Assembly: GCA_035772405.1 (NCBI GenBank)
Contig: JAYKKM010000440.1
Span: 61,001-125,000 of the forward strand
Direction: 5' to 3'
DNA length: 64,000 bases
Source of the DNA: Chrysogorgia sp. JL179-B06
Lineage: Eukaryota; Cnidaria; Anthozoa; Scleralcyonacea; Chrysogorgiidae
Shown here one piece after another: positions 10,680 to 18,604 of the stretch. The notes beneath the pieces are model-generated. The model worked only from the letters and a program-made list of their open reading frames with translations. It was not told where the DNA came from and searched no databases. Each line of letters opens with the position of its first letter. Position 1 is the first letter of the stretch. Position numbers and translations under genes: made by a program.

Positions 10680-11450
10680 ATGACTCAAGTCCAAGACACC
10701 ACAGAAGAGACGACTCAAGTCCAAGACGTCGCGGAAGAGGAGATCAACACAATGCGGGGATGGTCCGTTATCAACGTGCGCGCCCCACAAGACGCCTCTG
10801 GGCCTAGCGTCTTAAAAGAGTACTCGGCAGTCTTCGTGTTGTGCGAGCTCAGTTACAGTAACGGAGAAGTGTTGAGACGATTTGAGGATCAGATTTTCTT
10901 TACAAAACGTGTTCATAAGTTTTGGGTTGAACTTAACGAAGCTGAGGCCAACATGACGGTTGACATACTAACCAGATTGATCCCTGTGTGGTGCTACTCA
11001 CCATTCAAGTGTCTTGTGTTAGCGAGTGATCACTACTTGAGCGACCCTTGCGAGTCCACCGCTACATTACTCGGCAACTTCCTCGAAGTGTTCTTAACAG
11101 CCCTTCTATGGAGACCATGCCCAACCAAAATCAAAGCGTGGCTAGAGCTCGCCAAAAACCGTGGCGTTAACGTTTGTAGGGTGGGGTGTAATGACATACT
11201 GAGCGCGGACGACCTCGAGGACCACATACGCTCACCCACCCATCAGTATTTCGCGTATGAGTCCAACTTGTACAGGTGTTACCCATGCGGTGTGGTCGCC
11301 TATAGCCCAATGCATCGCTCGAGACACGAGAGCTCACAGTCTCATCTTAAAAACTTAGAGCTTCAGCGGATATTTAGCAATGAGCAACAGTTGCCGCAAC
11401 AGGGGAGAATATCTCTCTGGAGGTATAGTAGCCATGAAGAAAGTCGATAG
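10680..11450 (+). CDS. Unknown Cys/His-rich protein, only in element A
   Basis: 256 residues, not recognised. The N-terminus has an acidic tandem repeat (TQVQDTTEE, TQVQDVAEE). The middle is globular with hydrophobic helices around residues 90-160. The C-terminal third has C-R-V-G-C, then H...H, then CYPC followed by HRSRH and SQSH. This spacing suggests one or two zinc-binding finger-like folds. The start is directly preceded by TATAACATA. Its end overlaps the thymidine kinase start by 17 bp, so the two form a cassette. Element B has only about 80 bp at this position. The function is not inferable from sequence alone. Confidence 0.65.
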   Translation: MTQVQDTTEETTQVQDVAEEEINTMRGWSVINVRAPQDASGPSVLKEYSAVFVLCELSYSNGEVLRRFEDQIFFTKRVHKFWVELNEAEANMTVDILTRLIPVWCYSPFKCLVLASDHYLSDPCESTATLLGNFLEVFLTALLWRPCPTKIKAWLELAKNRGVNVCRVGCNDILSADDLEDHIRSPTHQYFAYESNLYRCYPCGVVAYSPMHRSRHESSQSHLKNLELQRIFSNEQQLPQQGRISLWRYSSHEESR

Positions 11451-12000
11451 ACTAGAAATCGTGATTGGTCCCATGTTCGCAGGAAAAACGACAGAGACTC
11501 TCCGCAGGTTAGTCGCGTTAAGTAAGTCAGGGCTCAAAGTCCTTTACATGAACAACACAGGTGACACCAGACGAACTGACCACGTGTTCTCCACACATCG
11601 TCAGACCATTGTTGTCGGATCAGACAGTTTACCTGCGAAGTTAATCACCAACCTTCCGAGTTCTCTCAAGCTAGCTGGCTACGACGTCATAGGAATTGAC
11701 GAAGGCCACTGGTACTCTGGGTTACTCCCAATTATTCGCGAATACATTAAAGCTGGCATTCACGTCATTATTTGCGGTCTCATATCAACGGAGCATTTAA
11801 AAAAACTTGGCGAGCTCAACACACTGTTCCCAGTAGCGGACGACATCACATTTCTAAAAGCGTACTGCGCTGTTTGTCGTGACACTCGCGGAACAACTGT
11901 CGAAGCACCATTCAATTGGAGATATAATCCAGGGCCATCACTTGTTGGTGGTGCTGAGCAATATCGCGCGGTGTGCAGACGCCACCATCCTTCCACATAA
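11434..12000 (+). CDS. tk: Thymidine kinase (cellular TK1 / poxvirus type)
   Basis: About 188 residues, the normal size for this family. It phosphorylates thymidine for nucleotide salvage. The P-loop GPMFAGKTTETLRR sits near residue 12. The Walker-B/catalytic segment is IGIDEGHWYSG (the usual DEGQF is DEGHW here). The zinc-binding lasso has CAVC and a second pair in CRRHH near the C-terminus, and the C-terminal substrate loop is VGGAEQYRAVC. The start ATG 11434 is chosen because the P-loop lies 10-12 residues downstream, as in the family. It overlaps the previous gene by 17 bp. It is absent from element B. The sequence is intact. Confidence 0.93.
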   Translation: MKKVDRLEIVIGPMFAGKTTETLRRLVALSKSGLKVLYMNNTGDTRRTDHVFSTHRQTIVVGSDSLPAKLITNLPSSLKLAGYDVIGIDEGHWYSGLLPIIREYIKAGIHVIICGLISTEHLKKLGELNTLFPVADDITFLKAYCAVCRDTRGTTVEAPFNWRYNPGPSLVGGAEQYRAVCRRHHPST

Positions 12001-12245
12001 AATTAAAGGTGTTCTCGATACGCCTCACTTTTTTAAATTTATACATTGGTCACATGAAGCGTCCAATGTATCGTAGAACCATTTTTTCACACAGTGGTCA
12101 GAAGGTTTGCGAAATAAAGAGAGAAAGTTTCGCAGATATTTTTTTGTCAAGTTAAAAATATCTTTTAAAAATGTTAGAACAGTTGTCACCTCGAACGCCG
12201 TCTCAACAGCGAGAACGAGTGCTAATTCGGCTCATTACTCACTGT

Positions 12246-13013
12246 CTAAAAAGTCTCTTTACAATAGCGTCTCTCGTGATTACTTAACGCTGCTTTATTT
12301 TTAAATTTACGAAAACACTGGGAACACTGAAACCCGACGTCAAAGAAATATTTTATCACTGTGGTAATAGCGTCGTCGTATGAGTCGCACAATAGTGTCA
12401 GATAGCCAGCGGACTTGTATCTGAGCAACAGAGACTCCTGCTCTTCAGATGTCTTACCTGTGCCACCTGGGTTCTTGAACTCAATCACGAGTCCAATGTG
12501 TTGTCGGTTTGCGTTGACAATAATCAAGTCAGGCGTTCCACGTTGGTAACCTTTTTTCCACGAATTTATTCTCTTCGCAGAAGTGTCTTGATTCTCACCA
12601 AGCCCGGCTATCAAAATAGCTTCTGGATAATATTTCCTAAGAAAACCAACAACTTTCGTATGAAGATCGAACTCAGTGATCATTTTAAACTGATTGTGTT
12701 TGAGACCAACGTTAGCTAAACTTTTTTTAACGCTTGGTAAAACCTCTGAGTGCACCCACCTTCCAAAGTGTTTCGCACGCTCCATTTTACTCGAGAACGT
12801 CAATGAGTAGACCCCAAGTTCGTTGATAAACGAGGCCTGCTCCACCTTCATTTTGCAATCAGGTTCGACGTGGTCGTTAACTGCATCTTTTGGTCTAGCG
12901 TAACCTAGAGCGCTCGCGACTTCTTTTGCTTTGAACCATATGCCACCGTTGTGATTAACCGTTGTGATTTGGCAACCATCGAAATCGAATAATTGAAGTG
13001 TCGCGGAAGTCAT
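12246..13013 (-). CDS. Bro-N domain / PD-(D/E)XK (VRR-NUC-like) nuclease / C2H2 finger fusion
   Basis: About 255 residues from ATG 13013, preceded by CTATAACATAGTG. Residues 1-100 form a Bro-N DNA-binding domain: GIWFKAKEVASALGY, then INELGVYSLTFSS and WVHSEVLPSVKK. Residues 125-215 carry nuclease signatures: YPEAILIAGLGENQDTSAKR, GTPDLIIV, VIEFKNPGGTGKTSEEQ. The acidic D, the E-x-K and the later Q match a VRR-NUC or Holliday-resolvase-like PD-(D/E)XK site. The C-terminus has CSQCFRKFKNKAALSNHERRYC, a C2H2/C2HC finger. The homologue is at 44102-44893. A role in resolving or repairing replicating viral DNA is inferred. Confidence 0.8.
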   Translation of the reverse strand: MTSATLQLFDFDGCQITTVNHNGGIWFKAKEVASALGYARPKDAVNDHVEPDCKMKVEQASFINELGVYSLTFSSKMERAKHFGRWVHSEVLPSVKKSLANVGLKHNQFKMITEFDLHTKVVGFLRKYYPEAILIAGLGENQDTSAKRINSWKKGYQRGTPDLIIVNANRQHIGLVIEFKNPGGTGKTSEEQESLLLRYKSAGYLTLLCDSYDDAITTVIKYFFDVGFQCSQCFRKFKNKAALSNHERRYCKETF

Positions 13014-13173
13014 CACTATGTTATAGTCCCCCACAAAAAAAAACTACTCGATGTGGGTGTTAGACTTTTTATAGATCTGGTTTGTTGTGTACCAACGCAT
13101 CACATGTGTTTTATTAGTCTTCGGTTTTCTACGTCGTCTGAAAAAGTTTCTAATGTTACGAACCAGTTTTCTG

Positions 13174-13207
13174 AATCCTCGAAGCTGAGATCCTCGAAGC
13201 TGAGACC
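13174..13207. repeat. Two tandem copies of a 16-bp unit
   Basis: TCCTCGAAGCTGAGAT is followed immediately by TCCTCGAAGCTGAGAC. The related word CTTCAAAGCTGAGACC lies, on the other strand, inside the 14381-15281 gene, where it encodes part of a PSKL repeat. Confidence 0.5.
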
Positions 13208-13220
13208 AACCCATTTTAAC

Positions 13221-13427
13221 TTAGGTCACGTCTCCCACCACTCCTACGGTGTCTGACTCTGGTAACATAATAGGTTCGCCATAAGTCTTTTTAGACCTCA
13301 TACCAATCTCAGCGTGGAGCTCTAGAGTCACGTCACCGCGGCCAAATGACCCACCAGCTTTGAACATGTGATCAGTCGTCTTATTTATCTTATATATTTC
13401 GTGGGGTCTCGAAAAACACGCTCCCAT
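13221..13427 (-). CDS. Small protein with N-myristoylation-like start
   Basis: 68 residues beginning MGACFSRP. Glycine 2, cysteine 4 and serine 6 fit the MGxxxS myristoylation signal with a possible palmitoylated cysteine. The rest is polar with no clear domain. Its ATG directly follows the stop codon of the upstream fibre-like gene (13428-14378). No homologue was seen in element B, where an unrelated 173-residue protein fills the equivalent slot. Membrane anchoring is inferred. Confidence 0.5.
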   Translation of the reverse strand: MGACFSRPHEIYKINKTTDHMFKAGGSFGRGDVTLELHAEIGMRSKKTYGEPIMLPESDTVGVVGDVT

Positions 13428-14378
13428 TTACTTTACACCATATTCCTTCATCATTTTTCCACCCATGATTATGATGTCTCGGTTTGTCATGTAACCACTC
13501 ACAATTTTCACACCGTAGAATTCTATCAATGATGGGTACGCATAAGGTGCGAGTGGTATTCTTGGCCGATGTATTCCAAAAATTGTTCCATAGGGTGTGC
13601 CTATCTTTTTCATATTTGCTATGAAGTCTGAATCGGCTGACTTGACGTTGTTGACCCTGACATGTGAATTGCTCATTTGCCAGTGTATTGATATCATATG
13701 CATTTTACTTATGTCAACGCCACTTGGAATAGTGCATATGCTCTCCATTGCTGGGACGCTACCACCATACGCGAGTCCATTAGTCATACCAGTCTTGTAC
13801 CCTACGAACTTATCCCACTGACCGTCGTCGTTCGATATAATTGTCTCCCAATTTGATCCAGCGGTTCTCATTGGTAACCTCACCACAACAAAAATAGAGA
13901 GATCACACCATTGCATACTCGGGCAATTAAAATGGAGACCTGACTCAAGTGGGATTGGTGTTAGCACAGGGGATAGAAAACTTTGACTCACACCGCTGAT
14001 GCCGACAATAGGACCATAAGCTGGGTTGTTTTGCACTAATTTACTTGTTTCACCAATGGCTTTCACTTTGTTTGAACCATTGGTGTGAAATTCCACGTTT
14101 TTTAAGGCGTGTGTGCTAACGTTGAAGTCGAGCACAACATTATATGACTGACTCTTGAGGTAGCTTGATAGCAGTTGCTCTAGAGTTCTTTTATTCGCAG
14201 CGTCTGAGTCATCGACTGGGTCTGCCACGTTTTTTATTGCCGAGCCTTGCATGTCTATTAGTCCAGACATCCTCCCACCGGTCGCACTTAACTTAGGATC
14301 TTCGTCCAGATGTCTTTTCGTTCTTTTTAATATTTTATCGTGAGGGTCGTCAGACTCATACCCGTAGTTTAGGCTCAT
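13428..14378 (-). CDS. Fibre-like structural protein with phage tail-fibre motif
   Basis: About 316 residues from ATG 14378. Residues 28-75 carry GGRMSGLIDMQGSAIKNVAD followed by DDSDAANKR, which matches the motif found at the shaft of phage tail fibres and collars (GG.M.G.IDM...I.N..DP.DD.DAA.K). The C-terminal 200 residues look beta-rich and lectin- or jelly-roll-like. The homologue in element B (42215-43168) has a stop codon. It lies between the large structural protein and the small myristoylated protein, all on one strand. A role as a virion surface fibre or minor capsid component is inferred. Confidence 0.6.
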   Translation of the reverse strand: MSLNYGYESDDPHDKILKRTKRHLDEDPKLSATGGRMSGLIDMQGSAIKNVADPVDDSDAANKRTLEQLLSSYLKSQSYNVVLDFNVSTHALKNVEFHTNGSNKVKAIGETSKLVQNNPAYGPIVGISGVSQSFLSPVLTPIPLESGLHFNCPSMQWCDLSIFVVVRLPMRTAGSNWETIISNDDGQWDKFVGYKTGMTNGLAYGGSVPAMESICTIPSGVDISKMHMISIHWQMSNSHVRVNNVKSADSDFIANMKKIGTPYGTIFGIHRPRIPLAPYAYPSLIEFYGVKIVSGYMTNRDIIIMGGKMMKEYGVK

Positions 14379-14380
14379 CA

Positions 14381-15281
14381 CTACTTCAAGGTGTATTTGG
14401 TTACTAAATAGCCGGAGACTGCTGAGAACCCTAAGATTATCGCTAGCGTTGTCGTGTCTGACTTACTTGTGGTGGTGACCACTGTTTTCTTCGCAGCAGG
14501 TCTCAGCTTTGAAGGCCCTAGCTTCGAAGGTGGTGCGACTAGAGTTTCCAAGTGGAGTCCTGCCGCTTGATGGACTTTTTTGTGCTTCGCTTTTGGCGCT
14601 CGGTGGTAGTTCAACCCGTCATTATACCCAAACGTCATCCCAGTCTCAGATGAAGTTCTGAGTACGTTATTGTAACCAACAATGGGGTCCTTTAACAAAA
14701 CCATGCTTCTGGGGATCAGCCAAGTGTTAGGTGTCACAGCCATGTCCAGCTTGACATTGGTGTCACTAATCGCTTTGTTCATAAGGTTGATCCAAACACT
14801 TGGTGAATACTGAACCACGGCGTTTTCAACGATGTCTCTAAAGATTTGTTGTGTCTCTCGAGCACTAGCTCTAGTTCCAACAATGCTTTGCTTTGATCTC
14901 GCTTGGGCTCCGAGAATGGCATACATGTAAACTTCAATCGACTGGTTTAATAGTTCTTGCCCTAATGGTGTGAACCCATCAGAGTGTCTCGGGCAATACC
15001 GACGATAATCGCCTTGAGTGTCCATGATGTATCTATTGTCAACATCAGTCAATGGTAGGTGACCTTTCAAAAGTCGCCAGTCAGGGAGGTACAGTCTTAA
15101 GATGTTGTTAATGTCAACTTGGCTCTTACTCAAACGAAACATCACACGACGAATGGTGAAGTACACGTGGAACCTCATGAGACTCACAACTTGCTTTGGG
15201 GTGTCGACGTGATTACTTAAGTTTTGCAGAGACACCCCTGAACGGTACGTAGCGATGTACATACCTGCGATCGCTTGATAG
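14381..15281 (-). pseudogene. C-terminal part of large structural/membrane protein, split by Tc1 element
   Basis: This fragment encodes the C-terminal half of the protein that is continuous in element B (40582-42210). Conserved pieces include GVSLQ, MRFHVYFTIRR, the segments around YNNVLRT and LNY, and a C-terminal membrane anchor (TLAIILGFSAVSGYLVTKY). The 5' part of the gene lies at 17352-17876. A Tc1/mariner element inserted at a TA dinucleotide separates the two. The two parts are collinear with the intact homologue and in the same frame on either side of the insertion. Confidence 0.85.
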
Positions 15282-16374
15282 TACAGTACTGCTCAGAAGT
15301 AACCTAACGCTGCGTTCTCGTCCAGAACGCGTTCCCTTCGCGTTCCAGAACGCGTTCCGAACGCGTTCCAGAACGCGTTCCGAACGCGTACCGGAACGCG
15401 TTCCGGAGCCGTTCCGGAACGCGTTCCTGAACGCGTTCGATTGAGATGGAAATTTTGTCGGAAGCTATTACCGAGTTCGGAAAACTCCGAGTGATTAACT
15501 AATGTAACAAATCACATTTATACGAAGAATGTATGAACTTGAGACTTGTGGCTTGGATCAATCAATGATGAGAGTGAATGAGAGTTGCGCATAAGTAATA
15601 ACTGAGTCAGTAGTTCAGACACAGGCTTAATATAAATTTTACTCCGTGTTTGATTATCACGCGGCGCCATATATTTTTTAAAAACATCAGTGTTGTGGAC
15701 GGATGGTTGGTACTACCTTTTTATATGAACGCTCTGTGTTTATTAAAAAAATACTCATCAATTTTTTATTTTATTCATCTGTGAATTAAAACGACCGCTA
15801 TAAAAATTCGTGACTGCCATGCTTCGCATGCATGCACATTGTAATGTGTGCAATGACATGTCGTTTCGCTACAAGTCGTTTCGCTACAGCCAGAAGTCGT
15901 TTTGCTACAGTATGTAACACAAAGTCGTTTCGCTTCCAGCGTAACAACTGTATGTGTCGACTTACCAACAAACGATTTCGTTTTAATGGTTTATTGGTAA
16001 GTCGTTTCCTACATCTATACGTTTATGTTTCGTTTTGGTTTCATGTCAGTTGGAAATTATTCTGAATTTTGATCTTGAAATATGCTCTTATAAATATGTA
16101 ATCAATCTCGTACCCAGAGCCTGCGTTCCTTTATGATTGTCGATGGCGAATTTATATTTAAAGATTATGAGCTCGAGATTTATATCATGATGTGCTAAAT
16201 GACGATGGCGAAGGCAGAGTCATCTATCATCTCATAGAAATTGAGAGCGAATAGACTATTGGCAAGCGCGGGGGGGGGGGGGGGGGGGGGGGGGTAAAGT
16301 TTATAATGGGCACGCGGCAACATCTTTATGAATCATCACTTATTGTTTTCACTCAACTGCCATGATTTTTGTAA

Positions 16375-16445
16375 ACGAAATACTGACGTTTCGAGCGGAC
16401 GTTTTACTCTGATGAAGGGCTCCGCTCGAAACGTCAGTATTTCGT
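16375..16445. repeat. Perfect 25-bp hairpin arms
   Basis: ACGAAATACTGACGTTTCGA (plus five more bases) is repeated as an exact inverted copy after a 21-bp loop. It lies inside the Tc1-type element, so it may be a small fold-back insertion of its own. Confidence 0.7.
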
Positions 16446-16730
16446 CACTAAAAATCTTGATACCCTTTACCACCTTTTCACTTTGCTATATATCCAAAAC
16501 CCTGTCTACGCGCACTCTACTTTTTAACTTTATACTATCGTGATATCGTCGGCCGGGTATTTCATGTTCGAAGGTCGTTTTTGATTGACATGTTTATACA
16601 TGCTTATGTTCGGACGAAGCACAACATAATCCGTAGATATAAATTCATATTAGACTCGCGTATACGATAGTGTAGCGAAACGACTTAAGGTTGTAGCGAA
16701 CTAAACTACTCGTATCACAAGCTGTGGCGG

Positions 16731-17066
16731 TCAGCAATGCGCAAGAGCTCGTGAACCAAGACGTTTTGTCCATAATTTGTTTCGCCTGGATAACCGGCGA
16801 TCTATATTATAATATCTATATATAACCGGCGAGTCATATTCGTCTATAAATTTGATATGTTCTTCTGTCACTTTTGGCCTTCGACCACTGCGAGGAGCAT
16901 CGTTCAATTGACCACTCATTCGATATCGCAAAAGAAAAAGACAGATTGCTGATCTTGAGATTTTAATTCCTTCCTCGATTAGAGTATCTTTTATTTTTGG
17001 AATCTTTACTCCAGCAGATCTCAAAGAAATTACTCTTTTTCTTGCATATAATGAAAGCTTTCTCAT
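16731..17066 (-). pseudogene. Tc1-like transposase fragment (helix-turn-helix region)
   Basis: 111 residues matching the N-terminal paired-type helix-turn-helix and linker of Tc1 transposases: LSLYARKRVISLRSAG, then KISRSAICLFLLRYR, then GRRPKVTEEHIKFIDE. The DDE catalytic domain is missing, and the C-terminal 35 residues do not resemble the family. It cannot move itself, so it was mobilised in trans. Confidence 0.75.
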
Positions 17067-17351
17067 CGTAAAATACTCTTATATTCAGTAAATATGGCGG
17101 AGCGACGATATGAAACAAGATGACGCTACGAATCGGAAAGTGACGACAATTTCCGGATATGGCCGAACTGATCACGACATGTATAGCCTGAAAACCGGAA
17201 CGCGTTCCGAACGCAATTTGGAACGCGTTCGGAACGCGTTCTGGAACGCGTTCGGAACGCGTTCTGGAACGCATCCGGAACGCGTTCTGGAACGCGTTCG
17301 GAACGCGTTCGGAACGCATTTTTGGTTAGGTTATTTCTGAGCAGTACTGTA

Positions 17352-17876
17352 GCTCTCGAGTAGAGTCCAAACTGTGTTAACGCTACCACCAATCGCTTTG
17401 TCGTTGTGGCGTCTTTTGGTGTCGATGAGTATTCTCGGTAGGTCCGACTTGAAGGAATTATTGTCGTCAACAAAGACGTCAAAATTATGGGTTGGGTAAT
17501 TGAGGACATATGGTGGAAACGTGGCGACTTCTCTGTAGCTCTTGTGGGTTTCTGTCAGTAATAACTTTGGGACATGCCCATCACTCGACCATATTTTTGG
17601 GAACTTGCTGTTGTGCAGCCACTTCTGCATGTTTTTGTCATTTTTGAAGGTTGAGCTGGCTATGTCTGTGCTGAGGATGTCATTGTTTCTGAAATACACG
17701 TCGACACTCATGATCTTACCGTCTTGTGAAATATTTGGATAGAACTCGAATTTGCCTAAAGTAGCGTGGGGGTACTTTTTGACGAAGTCTGCCTTTGCGT
17801 CATGTGTAGCCTTCGATGTGTTCGCCATCGCACGTTTGTAGTACTTTCCATAGTACTCATGAAGGGCTTTCTGCAT
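17352..17876 (-). pseudogene. N-terminal part of the split large structural protein
   Basis: This fragment encodes the first 170 or so residues of the protein continued at 14381-15281. ATG 17876 is preferred because only a short promoter-like palindrome lies beyond it. It contains one copy of the domain KKYPHATLGKFEFYPNISQD ... VYFRNNDILSTDI ... FKNDKNMQKWLHN. The element B homologue has two tandem copies of this domain. The reading frame runs into the transposon end and stops there. Confidence 0.8.
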
Positions 17877-17900
17877 ATAACATACCATATGTTATACATA
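17877..17900. promoter_or_regulatory. 24-bp divergent promoter, palindromic
   Basis: This is the only sequence between two start codons on opposite strands. It contains ATAACATA-CCA-TATGTTAT, a perfect palindrome with 8-bp arms, followed by ACATA before the plus-strand ATG. Element B has the equivalent in 17 bp (40565-40581). The half-site ATAACATA recurs directly before other starts (10680, 42215). Confidence 0.6.
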
Positions 17901-18599
17901 ATGCGAAAGTTGACGGTATTCATTGAAGGCGCAGAGAAAGTCGTGTCCTTTGACAACAGTGTGATGGTCACACACGATAACCCGTACATTATGGTCAAGA
18001 CAGCTACTGTGTTTTGGGACTACCATAACACGACAAATGACGACAGCATTCAGGTCCTCACGCTGGATGACTCTGGGGTAGGCGTTGCTAAGAAGATTAG
18101 AGTGGGTGAAGGGTACTTTATCTTTGACGCGTTGGTCAAAGTCTTAAAACGTGAGTCTAACAAGCATAAGGTAAATCTCGAGATAGAGAGACTGACACCC
18201 ACGGGTAAATGTAGGGTTAAGGTTAGTAGCTTAGCTGTGTTAGACACCCTTGGGCCTCTACTTGGTTTCGCGAAGGGTGAGGCGATTAAGGGCAACTCAC
18301 AGTGGCACGTCAGCCCAAACGAGGTCGACATGTACAGAGGTCTGAAGTACGTGGAAGTTTTGTGTGACATTGTTGAGACCGAAAGCAACATTGCTACGCT
18401 TCCCATCAATACCTACATGATCACAACATTGCCAATACCCACCGAACAGCCTTTGAAAGGGTCAGTGCAACGTCATGTGGATATTGAGTCAAAGGTGAGT
18501 ATTAAAAAAGGTGTTTACTCAAGTATGACGTTTCGTGTCAAACCAAATAACGATAGTCTCAAAATTGGCGCGGTGCTATTGGAACTGTATATTGTGTGA
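17901..18599 (+). CDS. Probable minor capsid (penton-like) protein
   Basis: 232 residues from ATG 17901, matching the start of the element B homologue (39920-40564). It is mostly beta-strand-like. Conserved landmarks are DNPYIMVKTATVFWDY, LGPLLGF, MYRGLKYVEVLCDIV, TTLPIPTEQPLKGSV and a C-terminal LLELYIV. Position next to the integrase and this strand-rich pattern fit the Polinton minor capsid/penton protein, which forms the vertices of the particle. This is inference by pattern and context. It is intact and shares a 24-bp divergent promoter with the large structural gene. Confidence 0.5.
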   Translation: MRKLTVFIEGAEKVVSFDNSVMVTHDNPYIMVKTATVFWDYHNTTNDDSIQVLTLDDSGVGVAKKIRVGEGYFIFDALVKVLKRESNKHKVNLEIERLTPTGKCRVKVSSLAVLDTLGPLLGFAKGEAIKGNSQWHVSPNEVDMYRGLKYVEVLCDIVETESNIATLPINTYMITTLPIPTEQPLKGSVQRHVDIESKVSIKKGVYSSMTFRVKPNNDSLKIGAVLLELYIV

Positions 18600-18604
18600 A
18601 TTAT

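Larger units (their letters stand above)
15284..17349. mobile_element. Tc1/mariner-type transposon (non-autonomous) inserted in a viral gene
   Basis: 2,066 bp with terminal inverted repeats CAGTACTGCTCAGAA, continuing RTAACCTAAC, with one mismatch in 25 bp. It is flanked by TA duplications at 15282-15283 and 17350-17351. Next to both ends are inverted blocks of AACGCGTTCC/GGAACGCGTT repeats (about 15320-15440 and 17195-17325). The interior holds a transposase fragment (16731-17066), a run of 25 G (16270-16294) and a perfect 25-bp inverted repeat (16375-16399 and 16421-16445). The TA target, CAGT ends and HTH fragment all fit Tc1/mariner. Confidence 0.92.

Noticed and set aside
16270..16294. 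Run of 25 G as a quadruplex-type regulatory site
   Set aside because: It lies inside a Tc1-type transposon and could be an assembly or amplification artefact; no further support.
17766..17900. N-terminal extension of the probable minor capsid protein
   Set aside because: The extra 45 codons overlap the opposite-strand gene and have no counterpart in element B; the ATG at 17901 matches.
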